Shown piece by piece: positions 48,051-57,295 of a DNA stretch of 64,000 bases (the first letter of the stretch is position 1; every line of letters starts with the position of its first letter). The stretch is from Candidatus Zixiibacteriota bacterium (GTDB lineage Bacteria > Zixibacteria > MSB-5A5 > GN15 > FEB-12). The notes under the pieces were generated by a model. The model did not search any database, had not been told where the DNA came from, and worked only from the letters and a program-made list of their open reading frames with translations. The stretch lies in assembly GCA_017999435.1 (NCBI GenBank), contig JAGNLV010000007.1, positions 1 through 64,000 on the forward strand, written 5' to 3'. Both the position numbers and the translations under genes were made by a program.

Positions 48051-50315
48051 CTAATAGTTCAGAATGTTCGCAAACAGGTGAATGGCGTCGATATCCAGCC
48101 GGGCAATCATGTCCAGGAGGGGCAGGCCGCAGTAGATGATCTGTCCCTCGCCGATCCGCGAGACCGACAAAAGCGCGGCGCCGCTCGGGGCGACATAGAC
48201 CCGCTCGGCCGGCGCCACCACCGCCGCCGCCACGTCCTGCTTCCGGTAAAACGACGAGAGCAGGTTGGTCTCGACAATCGGGTACGGTTTGGAGAGTAAG
48301 TTGGCGTCGGGGATGCGGTTGATGATGTCGTTGCGGTCGACCAGCTCCACGTCGGGCACGAACCGCACCGGGAGAACATCCTGAGGCCAGTCAACGGGCT
48401 GGCCGAAAATCACCAGCGACCCGCCGTTGCGGACGAAATCCTCGAATCGATCCTTCATGGCCGCGAACGACGGATAGGCGCGAAACGCACCCGAACCGAC
48501 CAGGATCACGTCGTACGCCTCCAGCGGAGCCGTCGCCAGCCCTCGGTCGGTGAGCGGGCGGAAAGCCGCGTCCGTCATTCCCAGCACGTCTTCGAGCCGC
48601 CCGGTCGTATCGGGCAGGAACGCCACCTGGGTCTTGTCGTCGACGTGGCAGGAGGCGATCCGCACGAGCGCGGTGTCGGCCGCCACCACGTTGTCGCGAT
48701 AGGCCAAAGATATCACCTGCTGCTGGAGGCCGAGTTCAAACAGCTTCGAAATCGAAAACGGAATGCGCACCGTCTCCCGCAGCGATCCTTTCCGGAGCGA
48801 GATTTCCTGCCGATAGGCCCCGGCGAACAGCCCGCGCGGCGTTTCCAGATTGACCTTGACTGTCCCCGCAAACTCGCGCGGTTTCTGAATGACCACCCGC
48901 AGAGTCAGCGGCGCCACCACCCGGTCGATGTCGAGGTCCGCGACCGGCGGCACGAAGCAGAAGTCGGGCTCAAACCGCACATCGAGGTCCGCCCGCTCCC
49001 CGACCGGGATCGCGCTCCGCACGGTCAGGGGGTTCGAGCCGAACGCGATCTCGGCCGTGAACACGAGCGAATCGGGACGGCCAGCCTCGAGGTAGCGGGG
49101 GTCGATTTCCACCAGGTACTCCCGTGCGAACGTCTGGTGCGGAGCTACCGTGCGGGCGGCCGTGTCGAGCGTCACCGCCGCCGTGTCCCAATAGGGGTGG
49201 AACCGGACGTTGCTGAAACGGACTTCCTGCGGCCCGTCGGCCGACAGGCTCGCCCGAAATTTCAGCCGCGGACCGTCGGGGGAGTCGCGGACCGTGATGC
49301 CGCCGTCCCAGTGCACCCCGACCGACCGGAGGGCAAGCTCCTCGGTCTGCGCGAGCAGCTCCGCGAAGTAGACACGCAGATCCACCTGCGCGTCGTACAG
49401 CGGATCGCCCGCCGCCGCCGCAACCAGATCGCTCAGGGCGCGGTATCCCTCGACTATGGCGGCGGCCCGCTCCCGGCCGGAGGCGCTCAGGGCGGCATTC
49501 AGACTCGCCAGGTACTGCCGGCCCAGACGCAGCAGCGTCGTCTTCTTCGGTCCGTCGGCGACCAGCTCTTCAAGGACGGCTAGGAGGCGGTTCCCCGGCA
49601 CGCCGGCCAGGAAATTGACTTCGGCAGTCCGGCTGCCGACCCGGCCGACCACCTGGCGGTATCGGACCAGTTGCGGCTCGGCGGCTGCGCGCGCCCGGTA
49701 ATCCCGCCCCAGGAGCTGCGGGATTTCGCCTGCGAGACGATCGGCGTAGCGGACCGCCAGCTCGCGGCGGCTCAGGAAAACCGCGGCCGCCGAATCGAGC
49801 GCCTCATTGGGATCGGTCACCTGCTCGTAGATCTTCAGCACGTTGAAGCGGCGGTCGGCCGAGGGTTCGGCCGCGAGGATCCGCTCCCGGAGGGCGTTGT
49901 AACCCCCCTGGCCCCGCAAGGCCTCGAACAGAACGATGTCCGGGTACCGCTCGGAAAACAGCATCGCCGTCGCCGAATCCATCGCCTCCCGGTCCCCCGG
50001 CGGCAGCAGGAGTGTGTGCACGTAGAGCTCGCGCTCGGGAAGGCCGGCGGCGGCCGTGCGATAGCTGGAGCGCTCGTCCAGGAGCACCACGTCGATCCGG
50101 CATCCGTGCTCGTCGTTGAGATAGTACAACGTCGGCCAGTCGATGCGCTCCGGGTCGTCGGACACATAGAGGACGCGCACGTCGCTGAGAACGTAACCGG
50201 CCGGATCGGCGGCGCGGGCCGCGGGCGGCACCGCGATCGCCGCCAGCGCCGACACTGCCGCGGAGAGAAACGCCCGCCGCAGGCACGCCCCCGACATGAA
50301 CCGTAGGGTGGTCAT
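48051..50315 (-). CDS. large secreted protein of unknown function
   Basis: This 754-residue protein reads from the ATG at 50315 with a signal peptide ending near PAARA. The first 250 residues resemble a PIG-L/glutamine-amidotransferase-like alpha-beta domain (ADPAGYVLSDVRVLYVSDD, ELYVHTLLLPPGD). The middle is beta-rich (about 300-600; FTAEIAFGSNPLTVR, NLETPRGLFAGAYRQE). The last 150 residues again look like a GATase1-like fold (YDVILVGSGAFRAYP, FVRNGGSLVIFGQP). I see no catalytic triad. It may act in the periplasm or outside the cell. Confidence 0.6.
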   Translation of the reverse strand: MTTLRFMSGACLRRAFLSAAVSALAAIAVPPAARAADPAGYVLSDVRVLYVSDDPERIDWPTLYYLNDEHGCRIDVVLLDERSSYRTAAAGLPERELYVHTLLLPPGDREAMDSATAMLFSERYPDIVLFEALRGQGGYNALRERILAAEPSADRRFNVLKIYEQVTDPNEALDSAAAVFLSRRELAVRYADRLAGEIPQLLGRDYRARAAAEPQLVRYRQVVGRVGSRTAEVNFLAGVPGNRLLAVLEELVADGPKKTTLLRLGRQYLASLNAALSASGRERAAAIVEGYRALSDLVAAAAGDPLYDAQVDLRVYFAELLAQTEELALRSVGVHWDGGITVRDSPDGPRLKFRASLSADGPQEVRFSNVRFHPYWDTAAVTLDTAARTVAPHQTFAREYLVEIDPRYLEAGRPDSLVFTAEIAFGSNPLTVRSAIPVGERADLDVRFEPDFCFVPPVADLDIDRVVAPLTLRVVIQKPREFAGTVKVNLETPRGLFAGAYRQEISLRKGSLRETVRIPFSISKLFELGLQQQVISLAYRDNVVAADTALVRIASCHVDDKTQVAFLPDTTGRLEDVLGMTDAAFRPLTDRGLATAPLEAYDVILVGSGAFRAYPSFAAMKDRFEDFVRNGGSLVIFGQPVDWPQDVLPVRFVPDVELVDRNDIINRIPDANLLSKPYPIVETNLLSSFYRKQDVAAAVVAPAERVYVAPSGAALLSVSRIGEGQIIYCGLPLLDMIARLDIDAIHLFANILNY

Positions 50316-50383
50316 CGCCCGGAATATACTAGCCGCCGGCCGGGGCCTGTCAAATTTCAAATGCAGGCCGCCTCCCTGTCCGC

Positions 50384-50749
50384 TCAGCGTATTATCGTCT
50401 CATCCTCCGGCCGCCATGCCGGATCGACGAGACAGAGGAAGGTGAGCGGTTCCGCGCCGGGGTTCTCGATCCACTGGACCGTCGCCGGCGGGACTTCGAT
50501 CGTATCGCCCGGCTCCACCAGCGCCAGCTCCTCGCCGACATACAGGATCCCCTTCCCCCCGAGGATATGGTAGACCTCGTCGGTGGTGAGGACGTGCGCC
50601 GCGGTGCGTTCCCCCGGCGGCACGGTCCCATGGGCCAGCGAGTAGCGGCCCTCGAACGGGTACGGGCGGTCGGGGTGGACCAGTTCCCGGAGCCGGGCGC
50701 CGTCACCGGCAGTGGTTTCCGGACAGTCGAGCAGTTTATGAATGCGCAT
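50384..50749 (-). CDS. cupin domain protein
   Basis: This 121-residue single cupin has motif 1 GTVPPGERTAAHVLTTDEVYHILGG, with a metal-type His/Glu set, and motif 2 LVEPGDTIEVPPATVQWIENPG. The fold serves many roles from sugar isomerases to regulators, and none can be picked here. The ATG at 50749 follows GGAAGAC. Its stop is near the start of the next minus-strand gene, but an RNA link is not evident. Confidence 0.85.
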   Translation of the reverse strand: MRIHKLLDCPETTAGDGARLRELVHPDRPYPFEGRYSLAHGTVPPGERTAAHVLTTDEVYHILGGKGILYVGEELALVEPGDTIEVPPATVQWIENPGAEPLTFLCLVDPAWRPEDETIIR

Positions 50750-50867
50750 GCCGTCTTCCTTAGGCTGCGGCGGGGCCGGCCGCCTCGGACAGACCCCTTC
50801 CAGGTTCTCATGAAAGAGCCGCCAGGCGCGCGCCTGACGGCGGTCGATTTTCGGAGTCGGCGTCGAC

Positions 50868-51653
50868 TTACAGAATCTGGTTGTCGCGGAGTTTCCGGAA
50901 AAGCCTCTCGGCGATCTCCTCCGGCGTCTCCCCGTCGATCCTCTCCCCCTTGGGGCGCGGGGGCGGCGGCGCCACTTTCATCGTCGCGGTCGCCGAGTGG
51001 GCCCCCACCGTCGCGGGATCGATACCGAGGTCGGCGGCGTTCCAGGCCGCGACCTCCTTCTTCTTGGCCGCCATTTTCCCTTTCAGCGACGGCAGGCGGG
51101 GCTCGTTGATCTCCTTGACGACTGAGAGGACGGCCGGGAGAGCCAGCTCCACGACATCGTAGCCGTCTTCGGTGGTTCGTTCGACGACGATCTTGCCGCC
51201 GTCGACGCTCTGCACTTTCTTCACGAACATGGCCTGCGGCAGGTCCAGGAGCGCGGCCACGGCGCCGGGGACCTGGGCGGAATCGGAATCAATCGCCTGC
51301 TTGCCCGCGAGAATGAGGGTGAAGCGGCCGAGCTTCTTCAGCCCGGCAGCGAGAATTCGGGCTACCGCCTGCGGGTCGGACCCCTCGAAGGCGGGATCGG
51401 ACAGCAGGTAGGCCTCGTCGACGCCGAGCGCCAGACAATTGCGCAGCGCCGCATCGGCCCGCTCGGTCCCCACCGTCATGACCGCCACCGTCCCCCCGTG
51501 CTTCTCCTTCAACCGCAGACCCTCTTCTACGGCGTACTCATCGAACGGGTTGACCGTCCCCGGTCCCTGCGGCAATTCCACCTTGTTGGCGCTCTCGTTG
51601 ACCCTGATGAGGGCGATTTCGGGTACTTGCTTGATCAGGCAGACGATGTCCAT
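50868..51653 (-). CDS. etfB: electron transfer flavoprotein beta subunit
   Basis: This 261-residue protein has the EtfB/FixA layout: MDIVCLIKQVPEI at the start, VNPFDEYAVEEGLRLKEK, AGKQAIDSDSAQVPGAVAALL (AMP/FAD-binding loop), and LPAVLSVVKEINEPRLPSLKGKMAAKKK. It carries electrons, with EtfA, from acyl-CoA dehydrogenases to the quinone pool. No etfA is adjacent on either side, which is unusual. ATG at 51653 follows GGAG. An acyl-CoA dehydrogenase lies 15 kb away at 34780. Confidence 0.93.
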   Translation of the reverse strand: MDIVCLIKQVPEIALIRVNESANKVELPQGPGTVNPFDEYAVEEGLRLKEKHGGTVAVMTVGTERADAALRNCLALGVDEAYLLSDPAFEGSDPQAVARILAAGLKKLGRFTLILAGKQAIDSDSAQVPGAVAALLDLPQAMFVKKVQSVDGGKIVVERTTEDGYDVVELALPAVLSVVKEINEPRLPSLKGKMAAKKKEVAAWNAADLGIDPATVGAHSATATMKVAPPPPRPKGERIDGETPEEIAERLFRKLRDNQIL

Positions 51654-51740
51654 GTTGACTCCACTTTGCCTAGCTTCACGGGTCTTCCTCAGAGTCGAAT
51701 ATCATGGCTGGGGGACGAAAAGTCAAGGGCGGGGGAGGCA

Positions 51741-51772
51741 GGAAAAAGCCCGCTCCGGGGCGGGCTTTTTCC
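51741..51772 (-). terminator. intrinsic terminator after the SANT-like gene
   Basis: A near-perfect stem (GGAAAAAGCCCGC / GCGGGCTTTTTCC) with a short GC loop lies 18 bases past the minus-strand stop. The A and T runs on each side make it work in either direction, so it also insulates etfB. Confidence 0.85.
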
Positions 51773-51790
51773 GGTACTGGTAAGGGAGGT

Positions 51791-52078
51791 CTAGCGGCGG
51801 CGGGCGGTCTTCCGCCCCGCGGTCCTGGCCGCCCCGCCGCGCCGTCCGGCGACAGTGCGCCGCCGGGCCGCGGCCGATTTCCTCAGCTTCAAGGTCCGGA
51901 TCTTGGCTTTCACCGACGCGAGCGAGCGGCCGAGACGCCGCCCGACCTCGTGGGCCGTGGTCTCCTTGTAGAGCCGCACGAGTTCCTGGACCTCTCCCTG
52001 CGTCCAAGCCTTCGCCCCCGGCCGCACGGCGCGGCGCGCGGCTGTTTTCTTCCTTGTTGCCTTGGTAGCCTTGCGCAT
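51791..52078 (-). CDS. small basic Myb/SANT-like DNA-binding protein
   Basis: This 95-residue protein starts at 52078 behind GGAGGG. Residues 24-66 form a three-helix Myb/SANT-like unit (AWTQGEVQELVRLYKETTAHEVGRRLG, then SLASVKAKI). It is flanked by a Lys/Arg-rich N-terminal arm (residues 1-23) and an Arg-rich C-terminal tail (67-95) that resemble histone H1-type tails. It probably binds DNA, perhaps as a nucleoid or regulatory protein. I cannot name a family. It is monocistronic, with a terminator downstream. Confidence 0.75.
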   Translation of the reverse strand: MRKATKATRKKTAARRAVRPGAKAWTQGEVQELVRLYKETTAHEVGRRLGRSLASVKAKIRTLKLRKSAAARRRTVAGRRGGAARTAGRKTARRR

Positions 52079-52206
52079 GGCTGTACCCTCCTGTTAAGGT
52101 TGTGGTTCCGCAGTCAACACGGCGATGACCATAGCTATGCTCGCCCGTTGCTCCCTCGTCCTCCGAGAACCCTTATTAGTATTACGCACCAAGCCGCGGA
52201 TCGCGC

Positions 52207-52260
52207 AAAAAAAACTCCCCGGCCCCCCGGCCCGCGGCGAAGGAACCCTCCTCCGGGGAC
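52207..52260 (-). terminator. terminator downstream of rnc
   Basis: TCCCCGG at about 52216 pairs with CCGGGGA at about 52253, with a 30-base interior that can also fold. On the minus strand the stem is followed by eight Ts. It would end the fab-rnc transcript. Confidence 0.65.
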
Positions 52261-52286
52261 CGTTCCCGACGGCGCCGGCGTTCCGT

Positions 52287-53039
52287 TCAGTCGGCGGCGC
52301 GGCGGACGTGGAGGAGCGCCGCCTCGGCGGCGCGCTGCTCCGCTTCCTTCTTCGAGTGCCCGGAACCGGATCCGATCGTCTGCCCGTTGAGCGTCACCTC
52401 GACCCTGAACACCTTCTCGTGGTCGGGACCGGTTTCGGCGACCACGTCGTACTGCGGCATCCCCTGCCCCCGGCTCTGCACCAGTTCGAGCAGCTCCCCC
52501 TTGAAGTTCTGGCGGGAGGCGTCGGTCGCGATGACCGGCTCCCGGGTGTAGACGAGGCGGATGACGACGTCGCGGGCGGCCTCGAACCCGCCGTCGAGAA
52601 AGACCGCCCCGATGATCGACTCCACGGCGTCGGAGACGATCGAGGCCCGCTCGCGGCCCCCCGAGCGGTCCTCCTCCGGGGCCAGGAGCAGATGGCGGTT
52701 GAGACCGGTGCTGACGCCGATTTCGGCGAGGGTCGCCTCGCTGACGAGGAGCGCCTTGCGCTTGGTCAGTTCCCCCTCGCGGAGATCCGGGTTGTCCTGG
52801 TAGAGCCGCTCGGCGATGACGAGGCCGAGGACGGAATCGCCGAGGAATTCGAGCCGTTCATTGGACAGGTGGTACTGGTCGGCCGCGTGGGCGAACGACC
52901 GATGGGTGAGCGCCAGCTCGAGGACAGCCGGGCAGCGGAAGTGGTAGCCGATGAGCTGCTGCACGGCGGCCGGAGCGGCGGCGCGCCGCTGCGCCTGGCT
53001 GGGAGAGAAAAATCGTCTGAGGCGGTCCCAAACACCCAT
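52287..53039 (-). CDS. rnc: ribonuclease III
   Basis: This 250-residue enzyme has the RNase III signature NERLEFLGDSVLG (residues about 65-77), the second acidic site DAVESIIGAVFLDGG, and a C-terminal double-stranded RNA-binding domain (NFKGELLELVQSRG...GSGHSKKEAEQRAAEAALLH). It cuts double-stranded RNA in rRNA precursors and mRNAs. Its ATG overlaps the fabF stop as TGATG, so it is the last gene of the fab operon, a common arrangement. Length is normal. Confidence 0.95.
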   Translation of the reverse strand: MGVWDRLRRFFSPSQAQRRAAAPAAVQQLIGYHFRCPAVLELALTHRSFAHAADQYHLSNERLEFLGDSVLGLVIAERLYQDNPDLREGELTKRKALLVSEATLAEIGVSTGLNRHLLLAPEEDRSGGRERASIVSDAVESIIGAVFLDGGFEAARDVVIRLVYTREPVIATDASRQNFKGELLELVQSRGQGMPQYDVVAETGPDHEKVFRVEVTLNGQTIGSGSGHSKKEAEQRAAEAALLHVRRAAD

Positions 53040-54289
53040 CACGCAGAGCCGTTGACTGTTCCGACCACCAGCGACACGTTGTGTCCGCCGAAGCCGAAGG
53101 AGTTGGACAGGGCGTGGCGGATCGTCACCGCCCGCTTGCCCTCCCGGACGTAATCAAGATCGCACTCGGGATCCGGCGTGTCGATGTTGATCGTCGGATG
53201 CACGACGCTATCCCGGAGGGATAGCACGCACGCCGCCACTTCGAGCGCGCCGGCCGCCCCGAGGAGGTGGCCGGTCATGGACTTGGTCGAGTTGCACGGG
53301 ATCTCGTAGGCGCGCGGGCCGAGGACCTCCTTGATCGCGCGCGTCTCCGCCGTATCCCCCAGGATCGTCGCCGTCCCGTGCGTGTTCACGTAGTCGATCT
53401 GCTCGGGCGCCAGCCCGGCGTCGCGGAGGGCCATGGCCATGGCCCGGCGCGCCCCGAGGCCCTCGGGGTGCGGCGCGGTCATGTGGTGGGCGTCGCCGCT
53501 CATTCCCGCCCCGAGCAGTTCGGCGTAGATGCGGACGCCGCGCGCCCGGGCGTGATCGAGCGACTCGAGCACGAGGATGGCCGCCCCCTCGCCCATCACA
53601 AAGCCGTCGCGCTCCGCGTCAAACGGCCGCGAGGCGCGCTCCGGCTCATCGTTCCGGACCGACAGCGCCTTGGCCTGGCAGAAACCGGCCAGCGCCGTCC
53701 GCGTGATCGTCGCTTCGGCCCCGCCCGTGACCATCACGTCGGCCTCGTCGCGCTGGATGATGCGGAAAGCATCGGCGATCGCGTGGGCCGACGAGGCGCA
53801 GGCGGAGACGGTGGCGTAGTTCGGTCCGCGGAAGCCGTACCGAATCGACACCAGCCCGGCGCACATGTCGATGATCATCATCGGGATGAAGAACGGCGAC
53901 ACCTTGGCCGGCCCGCCGGTCTCCTCCATGAGGGAGTGCTGCCGCTCGAACGTGCTGATGCCGCCGATGCCGGAGCCGATGACGACGCCGATCCGGTCGG
54001 GGTCGAGCCGCCCGTCCTTCAGCCCGGCGTCAACCAGCGCCATGTCGCTGGCGGCCACGGCGTACTGCTCCGAGAGGTCCATCCGGCGCGCCTCTTTCTT
54101 CTCCAGGTAGAGCTCCGGATTGAAGTCCTTGACCTCGGCGGCGATCTGGGTCGGGAACGGCTCCGGGTCGAACCGCGTGATCCGCCCCGCCCCCGATTTC
54201 CCGGCCAGGAGCGACTGCCAGAACGCCTCGAGCGTATTCCCGTTCGGGGAGACGACCCCCATGCCCGTCACGACAACACGTTTCTTCAT
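53039..54289 (-). CDS. fabF: 3-oxoacyl-ACP synthase II
   Basis: This 416-residue condensing enzyme has the Cys-His-His triad. The nucleophile Cys lies in TVSACASSAHAIADA, and the two histidines are in NTHGTATILGDTAE and KSMTGHLLGAAGALE. It elongates acyl-ACP with malonyl-ACP in fatty acid synthesis. The start MKKRVVVTGMGVVSPNG at 54289 is standard. It follows acpP and is coupled to rnc. Confidence 0.96.
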   Translation of the reverse strand: MKKRVVVTGMGVVSPNGNTLEAFWQSLLAGKSGAGRITRFDPEPFPTQIAAEVKDFNPELYLEKKEARRMDLSEQYAVAASDMALVDAGLKDGRLDPDRIGVVIGSGIGGISTFERQHSLMEETGGPAKVSPFFIPMMIIDMCAGLVSIRYGFRGPNYATVSACASSAHAIADAFRIIQRDEADVMVTGGAEATITRTALAGFCQAKALSVRNDEPERASRPFDAERDGFVMGEGAAILVLESLDHARARGVRIYAELLGAGMSGDAHHMTAPHPEGLGARRAMAMALRDAGLAPEQIDYVNTHGTATILGDTAETRAIKEVLGPRAYEIPCNSTKSMTGHLLGAAGALEVAACVLSLRDSVVHPTINIDTPDPECDLDYVREGKRAVTIRHALSNSFGFGGHNVSLVVGTVNGSA

Positions 54290-54330
54290 AGTTGAGGTTC
54301 CGTTCCTTCCGTGAACGGCCTGCCCGCCGC

Positions 54331-54579
54331 CTACTTGGCCTTCGGGCTGTGCTCCGCGATATAGGTGATGGCGTCGCCTACCGAGACGATCTTCTCGGCA
54401 TCTTCATCCGGTATCTCAATCGAGAATTCCTCTTCCAACGCCATCACCAACTCGATCGTGTCGAGCGAATCCGCGCCGAGGTCGTCGACGAACTTGGCTT
54501 TCTCAGTCACCTGGGAAGCTTCGACGCCGAGTTGCTCGACGATGATTTCCTTCACCCGATCTTCCAGTTCTGCGGCCAT
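54331..54579 (-). CDS. acpP: acyl carrier protein
   Basis: This 82-residue acidic protein starts at 54579 behind GAGGTG. The phosphopantetheine Ser is in [21 protein letters not shown], and the rest is the usual four-helix bundle. It carries growing acyl chains for FabD, FabF, FabG and FabH encoded around it, and supplies acyl-ACP to PlsX. Confidence 0.97.
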   Translation of the reverse strand: MAAELEDRVKEIIVEQLGVEASQVTEKAKFVDDLGADSLDTIELVMALEEEFSIEIPDEDAEKIVSVGDAITYIAEHSPKAK

Positions 54580-54623
54580 AGTAGCACCTCTTCCTGAGTA
54601 TGGTTGTATGTCTTCAGTCCAGT

Positions 54624-55358
54624 TCACATGGCCATGCCGCCGTCGACGGCGATCACGTGGCCGGTGATGTAGGCGGCCGCGTCGGACGCCAGGAACATCA
54701 CGGCGGCGGCGACATCGTCGGGCGTGCCGGCCCGCTTGATCACGCTGCGCTCCAAAAACCGGGCGCGCGCTTCTTCCGGCAGCACCCGGGTCATGTCCGT
54801 TTCAATGAACCCGGGTGCGACGGCGTTGACGGTAATGCCGCGCGCCCCCAGTTCTTTGGCCGCGGATTTCGTCAATCCGAGCAGTCCGGCTTTCGACGCC
54901 GCGTAGTTGGTCTGACCGGCGTTGCCAAACAATCCGACCACGGAGCTGACGTTAATGATGCGCCCGGAGCGCTGCTTCATCATCACCTTCGCGGCCGATT
55001 TCGTGACAAGAAAAGCGCCTTTCAGATTGATGTCAAGCACCATGTCCCAGTCTTTTTCGTCCATCCGCACCAGGAGCGTGTCGCGGGTCACGCCGGCGTT
55101 GTTGACCACCACGTCCACGGAACCGAACCGCTCCTGTGCGGCCGCGATCAGGGCTTCGGCGTCGGCGCTGCTGGTCACGTCGGCCCGCACGCCGATGGCC
55201 TCGCCCGGCATGGCGGCGGCCGCGGCCGCCAGCGCGGCGTCATCGACGTCGCTGATCACCACGCGGGCGCCGGCGCGGGCGAACCGCTCGGCGATCGCCC
55301 GCCCGATGCCGCGGGCGGAACCGGTGACCACGACCGTCTTGCCGCTAAAATCCATCAT
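54624..55358 (-). CDS. fabG: 3-oxoacyl-ACP reductase
   Basis: This 244-residue short-chain dehydrogenase has [15 protein letters not shown] near the start (nucleotide-binding GxxxGIG). The catalytic Ser lies in [11 protein letters not shown] and YAASK holds the Tyr and Lys, followed by the loop GFIETDMT typical of FabG. It reduces 3-oxoacyl-ACP with NADPH. The ATG-ATG start has GGGAGGCGG upstream. It sits between fabD and acpP in the usual order. Confidence 0.95.
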   Translation of the reverse strand: MMDFSGKTVVVTGSARGIGRAIAERFARAGARVVISDVDDAALAAAAAAMPGEAIGVRADVTSSADAEALIAAAQERFGSVDVVVNNAGVTRDTLLVRMDEKDWDMVLDINLKGAFLVTKSAAKVMMKQRSGRIINVSSVVGLFGNAGQTNYAASKAGLLGLTKSAAKELGARGITVNAVAPGFIETDMTRVLPEEARARFLERSVIKRAGTPDDVAAAVMFLASDAAAYITGHVIAVDGGMAM

Positions 55359-55370
55359 CTTCCGCCTCCC

Positions 55371-56306
55371 TCAGGGGCGCTGCAGCGCGCCCAGCGCCTC
55401 GATGTCGGCCAGGGTGTCGAGATTGACCGACGTCGTCAGGTTCATGTCACGTCTTGCCAGTCCGGTGAGCACTTTGCCCGGACCGATCTCATACACGGTC
55501 GTCACGCCCTCCGCCGCCAGGCAGGCCATCGTCTGCGCCCACTTCACCGGCGCGGTCACCTGCTCGATGAGCAGGCGGCGAATCGTTGCACCGTCAGTCG
55601 CCGGCTCGGCGGTCACGTTGGCGATCACGGCGCGGGCGGGAGCGGCGATCGCCAGATCGGCGAGATACGTCCGCAGTCCCTCGCGGGCCGGCTCCATGAG
55701 CGGCGAGTGGAAAGCGCCGCCCACCTCGAGCAGCATCGCCCGCTTGGCGCCCGCGCTTTTGGCCAGCTCGATCGCCTTCTCCACTCCCGGCCGGGACCCC
55801 GAGACGGCGATCTGGATTCCCGAGTTGTAATTGGCGGGCACGACCACGCCCGCGGCGGCGGCCTCGCGGCAGACCTGCTCGACCTGCGCGGCGCTCAGCC
55901 CCATCACGGCGGCCATGGTTCCCGGCTGCTGGCGGCAGGCCTCCTCCATCAGGTGGGCGCGCCGCACGACGGCGCGGATGGCCTGCTCGAACGTCAGGGC
56001 GCCGGTGACCGCCAGGGCCCCGTACTCGCCGAGCGAATGCCCGGCGGCGTAATCGAACGCCGGCCGGCCGTCCCCCAGCACCGTCAGCGCCGCCAGCGAG
56101 TGCAGCAGGATCGCCGGCTGGGTGAACCGGGTGCGCCTGAGATCCTCGGCCGGCCCCTCGAACGAGAGGCGGGCGATATCGAACTGCATGGCGTCGGCCG
56201 CCAGCTCATACAGGCGGCGCACGTCGGCCGAGGCCTCATACAAATCCCGGCCCATCCCGACGTACTGCGAGGCCTGGCCCGGAAAGAACAACGCTGTCTT
56301 GCTCAT
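55371..56306 (-). CDS. fabD: malonyl-CoA:ACP transacylase
   Basis: This 311-residue protein has the opening MSKTALFFPGQASQYVGMG, the nucleophile in AGHSLGEYGALAV, and EVGGAFHSPLMEP with the catalytic His. It ends EIGPGKVLTGLARR. It loads malonyl groups onto ACP. The ATG at 56306 lies 2 nt past the fabH stop and follows GAGGTGG. Confidence 0.95.
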   Translation of the reverse strand: MSKTALFFPGQASQYVGMGRDLYEASADVRRLYELAADAMQFDIARLSFEGPAEDLRRTRFTQPAILLHSLAALTVLGDGRPAFDYAAGHSLGEYGALAVTGALTFEQAIRAVVRRAHLMEEACRQQPGTMAAVMGLSAAQVEQVCREAAAAGVVVPANYNSGIQIAVSGSRPGVEKAIELAKSAGAKRAMLLEVGGAFHSPLMEPAREGLRTYLADLAIAAPARAVIANVTAEPATDGATIRRLLIEQVTAPVKWAQTMACLAAEGVTTVYEIGPGKVLTGLARRDMNLTTSVNLDTLADIEALGALQRP

Positions 56307-56308
56307 AC

Positions 56309-57295
56309 TCACCACCTCACGAGAGCGGAGCCCCAGATCAGGCCGCCGCCGAAAGCGACAAGGAGGATGTGGTCGCCGGGGTGCAACATCCCCGCGCGGT
56401 TCGCCTCGTCCAGGGCCAGCGGCACCGAGGCCGCCGAGGTGTTGCCGTAGCGGTCTATGTTCAGGTACACCCGGTCCATGGATACCTTCATCCGCTTGGC
56501 CAGGGCCTCGATGATCCGAATGTTGGCCTGGTGGGGGACGATGAGCGCGATATCGTTCGAGTCGATGCCCGCGTCGGCCACCACCCGCTCGGCGGCGTTC
56601 GCCATCTCCCGCACCGCCACCTTGAACACCTCCGAACCGTTCATCACCAGCTTGTCCGAACCGTCGAACGGGAACTCCGGCGTGTAGGGGAAGGCCGTGC
56701 CGCCGACTTTCTGCCACAGCAACTGGCTGTACCGGCCGTCGGAGCGCATGAACGACGCGAGCAGGCCGCGCCCGCTGTCGTCGCCGGTGACCACGGCCGC
56801 CCCGGCCGCATCGCCGAAGAGGATGCAGGTGCCGCGGTCGTTCCAGTTGGTGATGGAGGAGAGCTTTTCGGCGCCGACGACCAGGGCATTTGTGTGCTGG
56901 CCGGAGGAGATGAAGGAGGAGGCGATCGTGAGTCCGCTGATGAACCCGGTGCAGGCGGCCGCGATGTCGAAGGCGACGGCATTCACCAAGCCGAGCCGCT
57001 CCTGCACGAGGCAGGCCGTCGCCGGCACCCGGTAATCGGGCGTCACCGTGCCGATTATCACCAGGTCGATCTGGTCGGGGGCCAGATCCGACATCGCCAG
57101 CGCCGCGCGTGCGGCCTCCGTCGCCATTTCCGACGTCGCCGTGCCGTTCGCCGCAATCCGGCGCTCCCGGATTCCCGTGCGGGTGACGATCCACTCGTCG
57201 GAGGTGTCGATGGTCTTTTCGAACTCAGCGTTCGTCAGGCGCCGAGGCGGTACATACGACCCAGTCCCGATTATCCTTGCTTTTATTTGCCCCAT
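56309..57295 (-). CDS. fabH: 3-oxoacyl-ACP synthase III
   Basis: This 328-residue protein has the KASIII triad. Cys lies in DIAAACTGFISGL, His in IVPHQANIRIIEAL, and Asn in DRYGNTSAASVPLAL. It primes fatty acid synthesis from acetyl-CoA or branched acyl-CoA and malonyl-ACP. The ATG at 57295 gives the expected N-terminus (GQIKARIIGTGSYVPP). This start lies 71 nt inside the plsX 3' end, in another frame, so the genes overlap. Confidence 0.95.
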   Translation of the reverse strand: MGQIKARIIGTGSYVPPRRLTNAEFEKTIDTSDEWIVTRTGIRERRIAANGTATSEMATEAARAALAMSDLAPDQIDLVIIGTVTPDYRVPATACLVQERLGLVNAVAFDIAAACTGFISGLTIASSFISSGQHTNALVVGAEKLSSITNWNDRGTCILFGDAAGAAVVTGDDSGRGLLASFMRSDGRYSQLLWQKVGGTAFPYTPEFPFDGSDKLVMNGSEVFKVAVREMANAAERVVADAGIDSNDIALIVPHQANIRIIEALAKRMKVSMDRVYLNIDRYGNTSAASVPLALDEANRAGMLHPGDHILLVAFGGGLIWGSALVRW

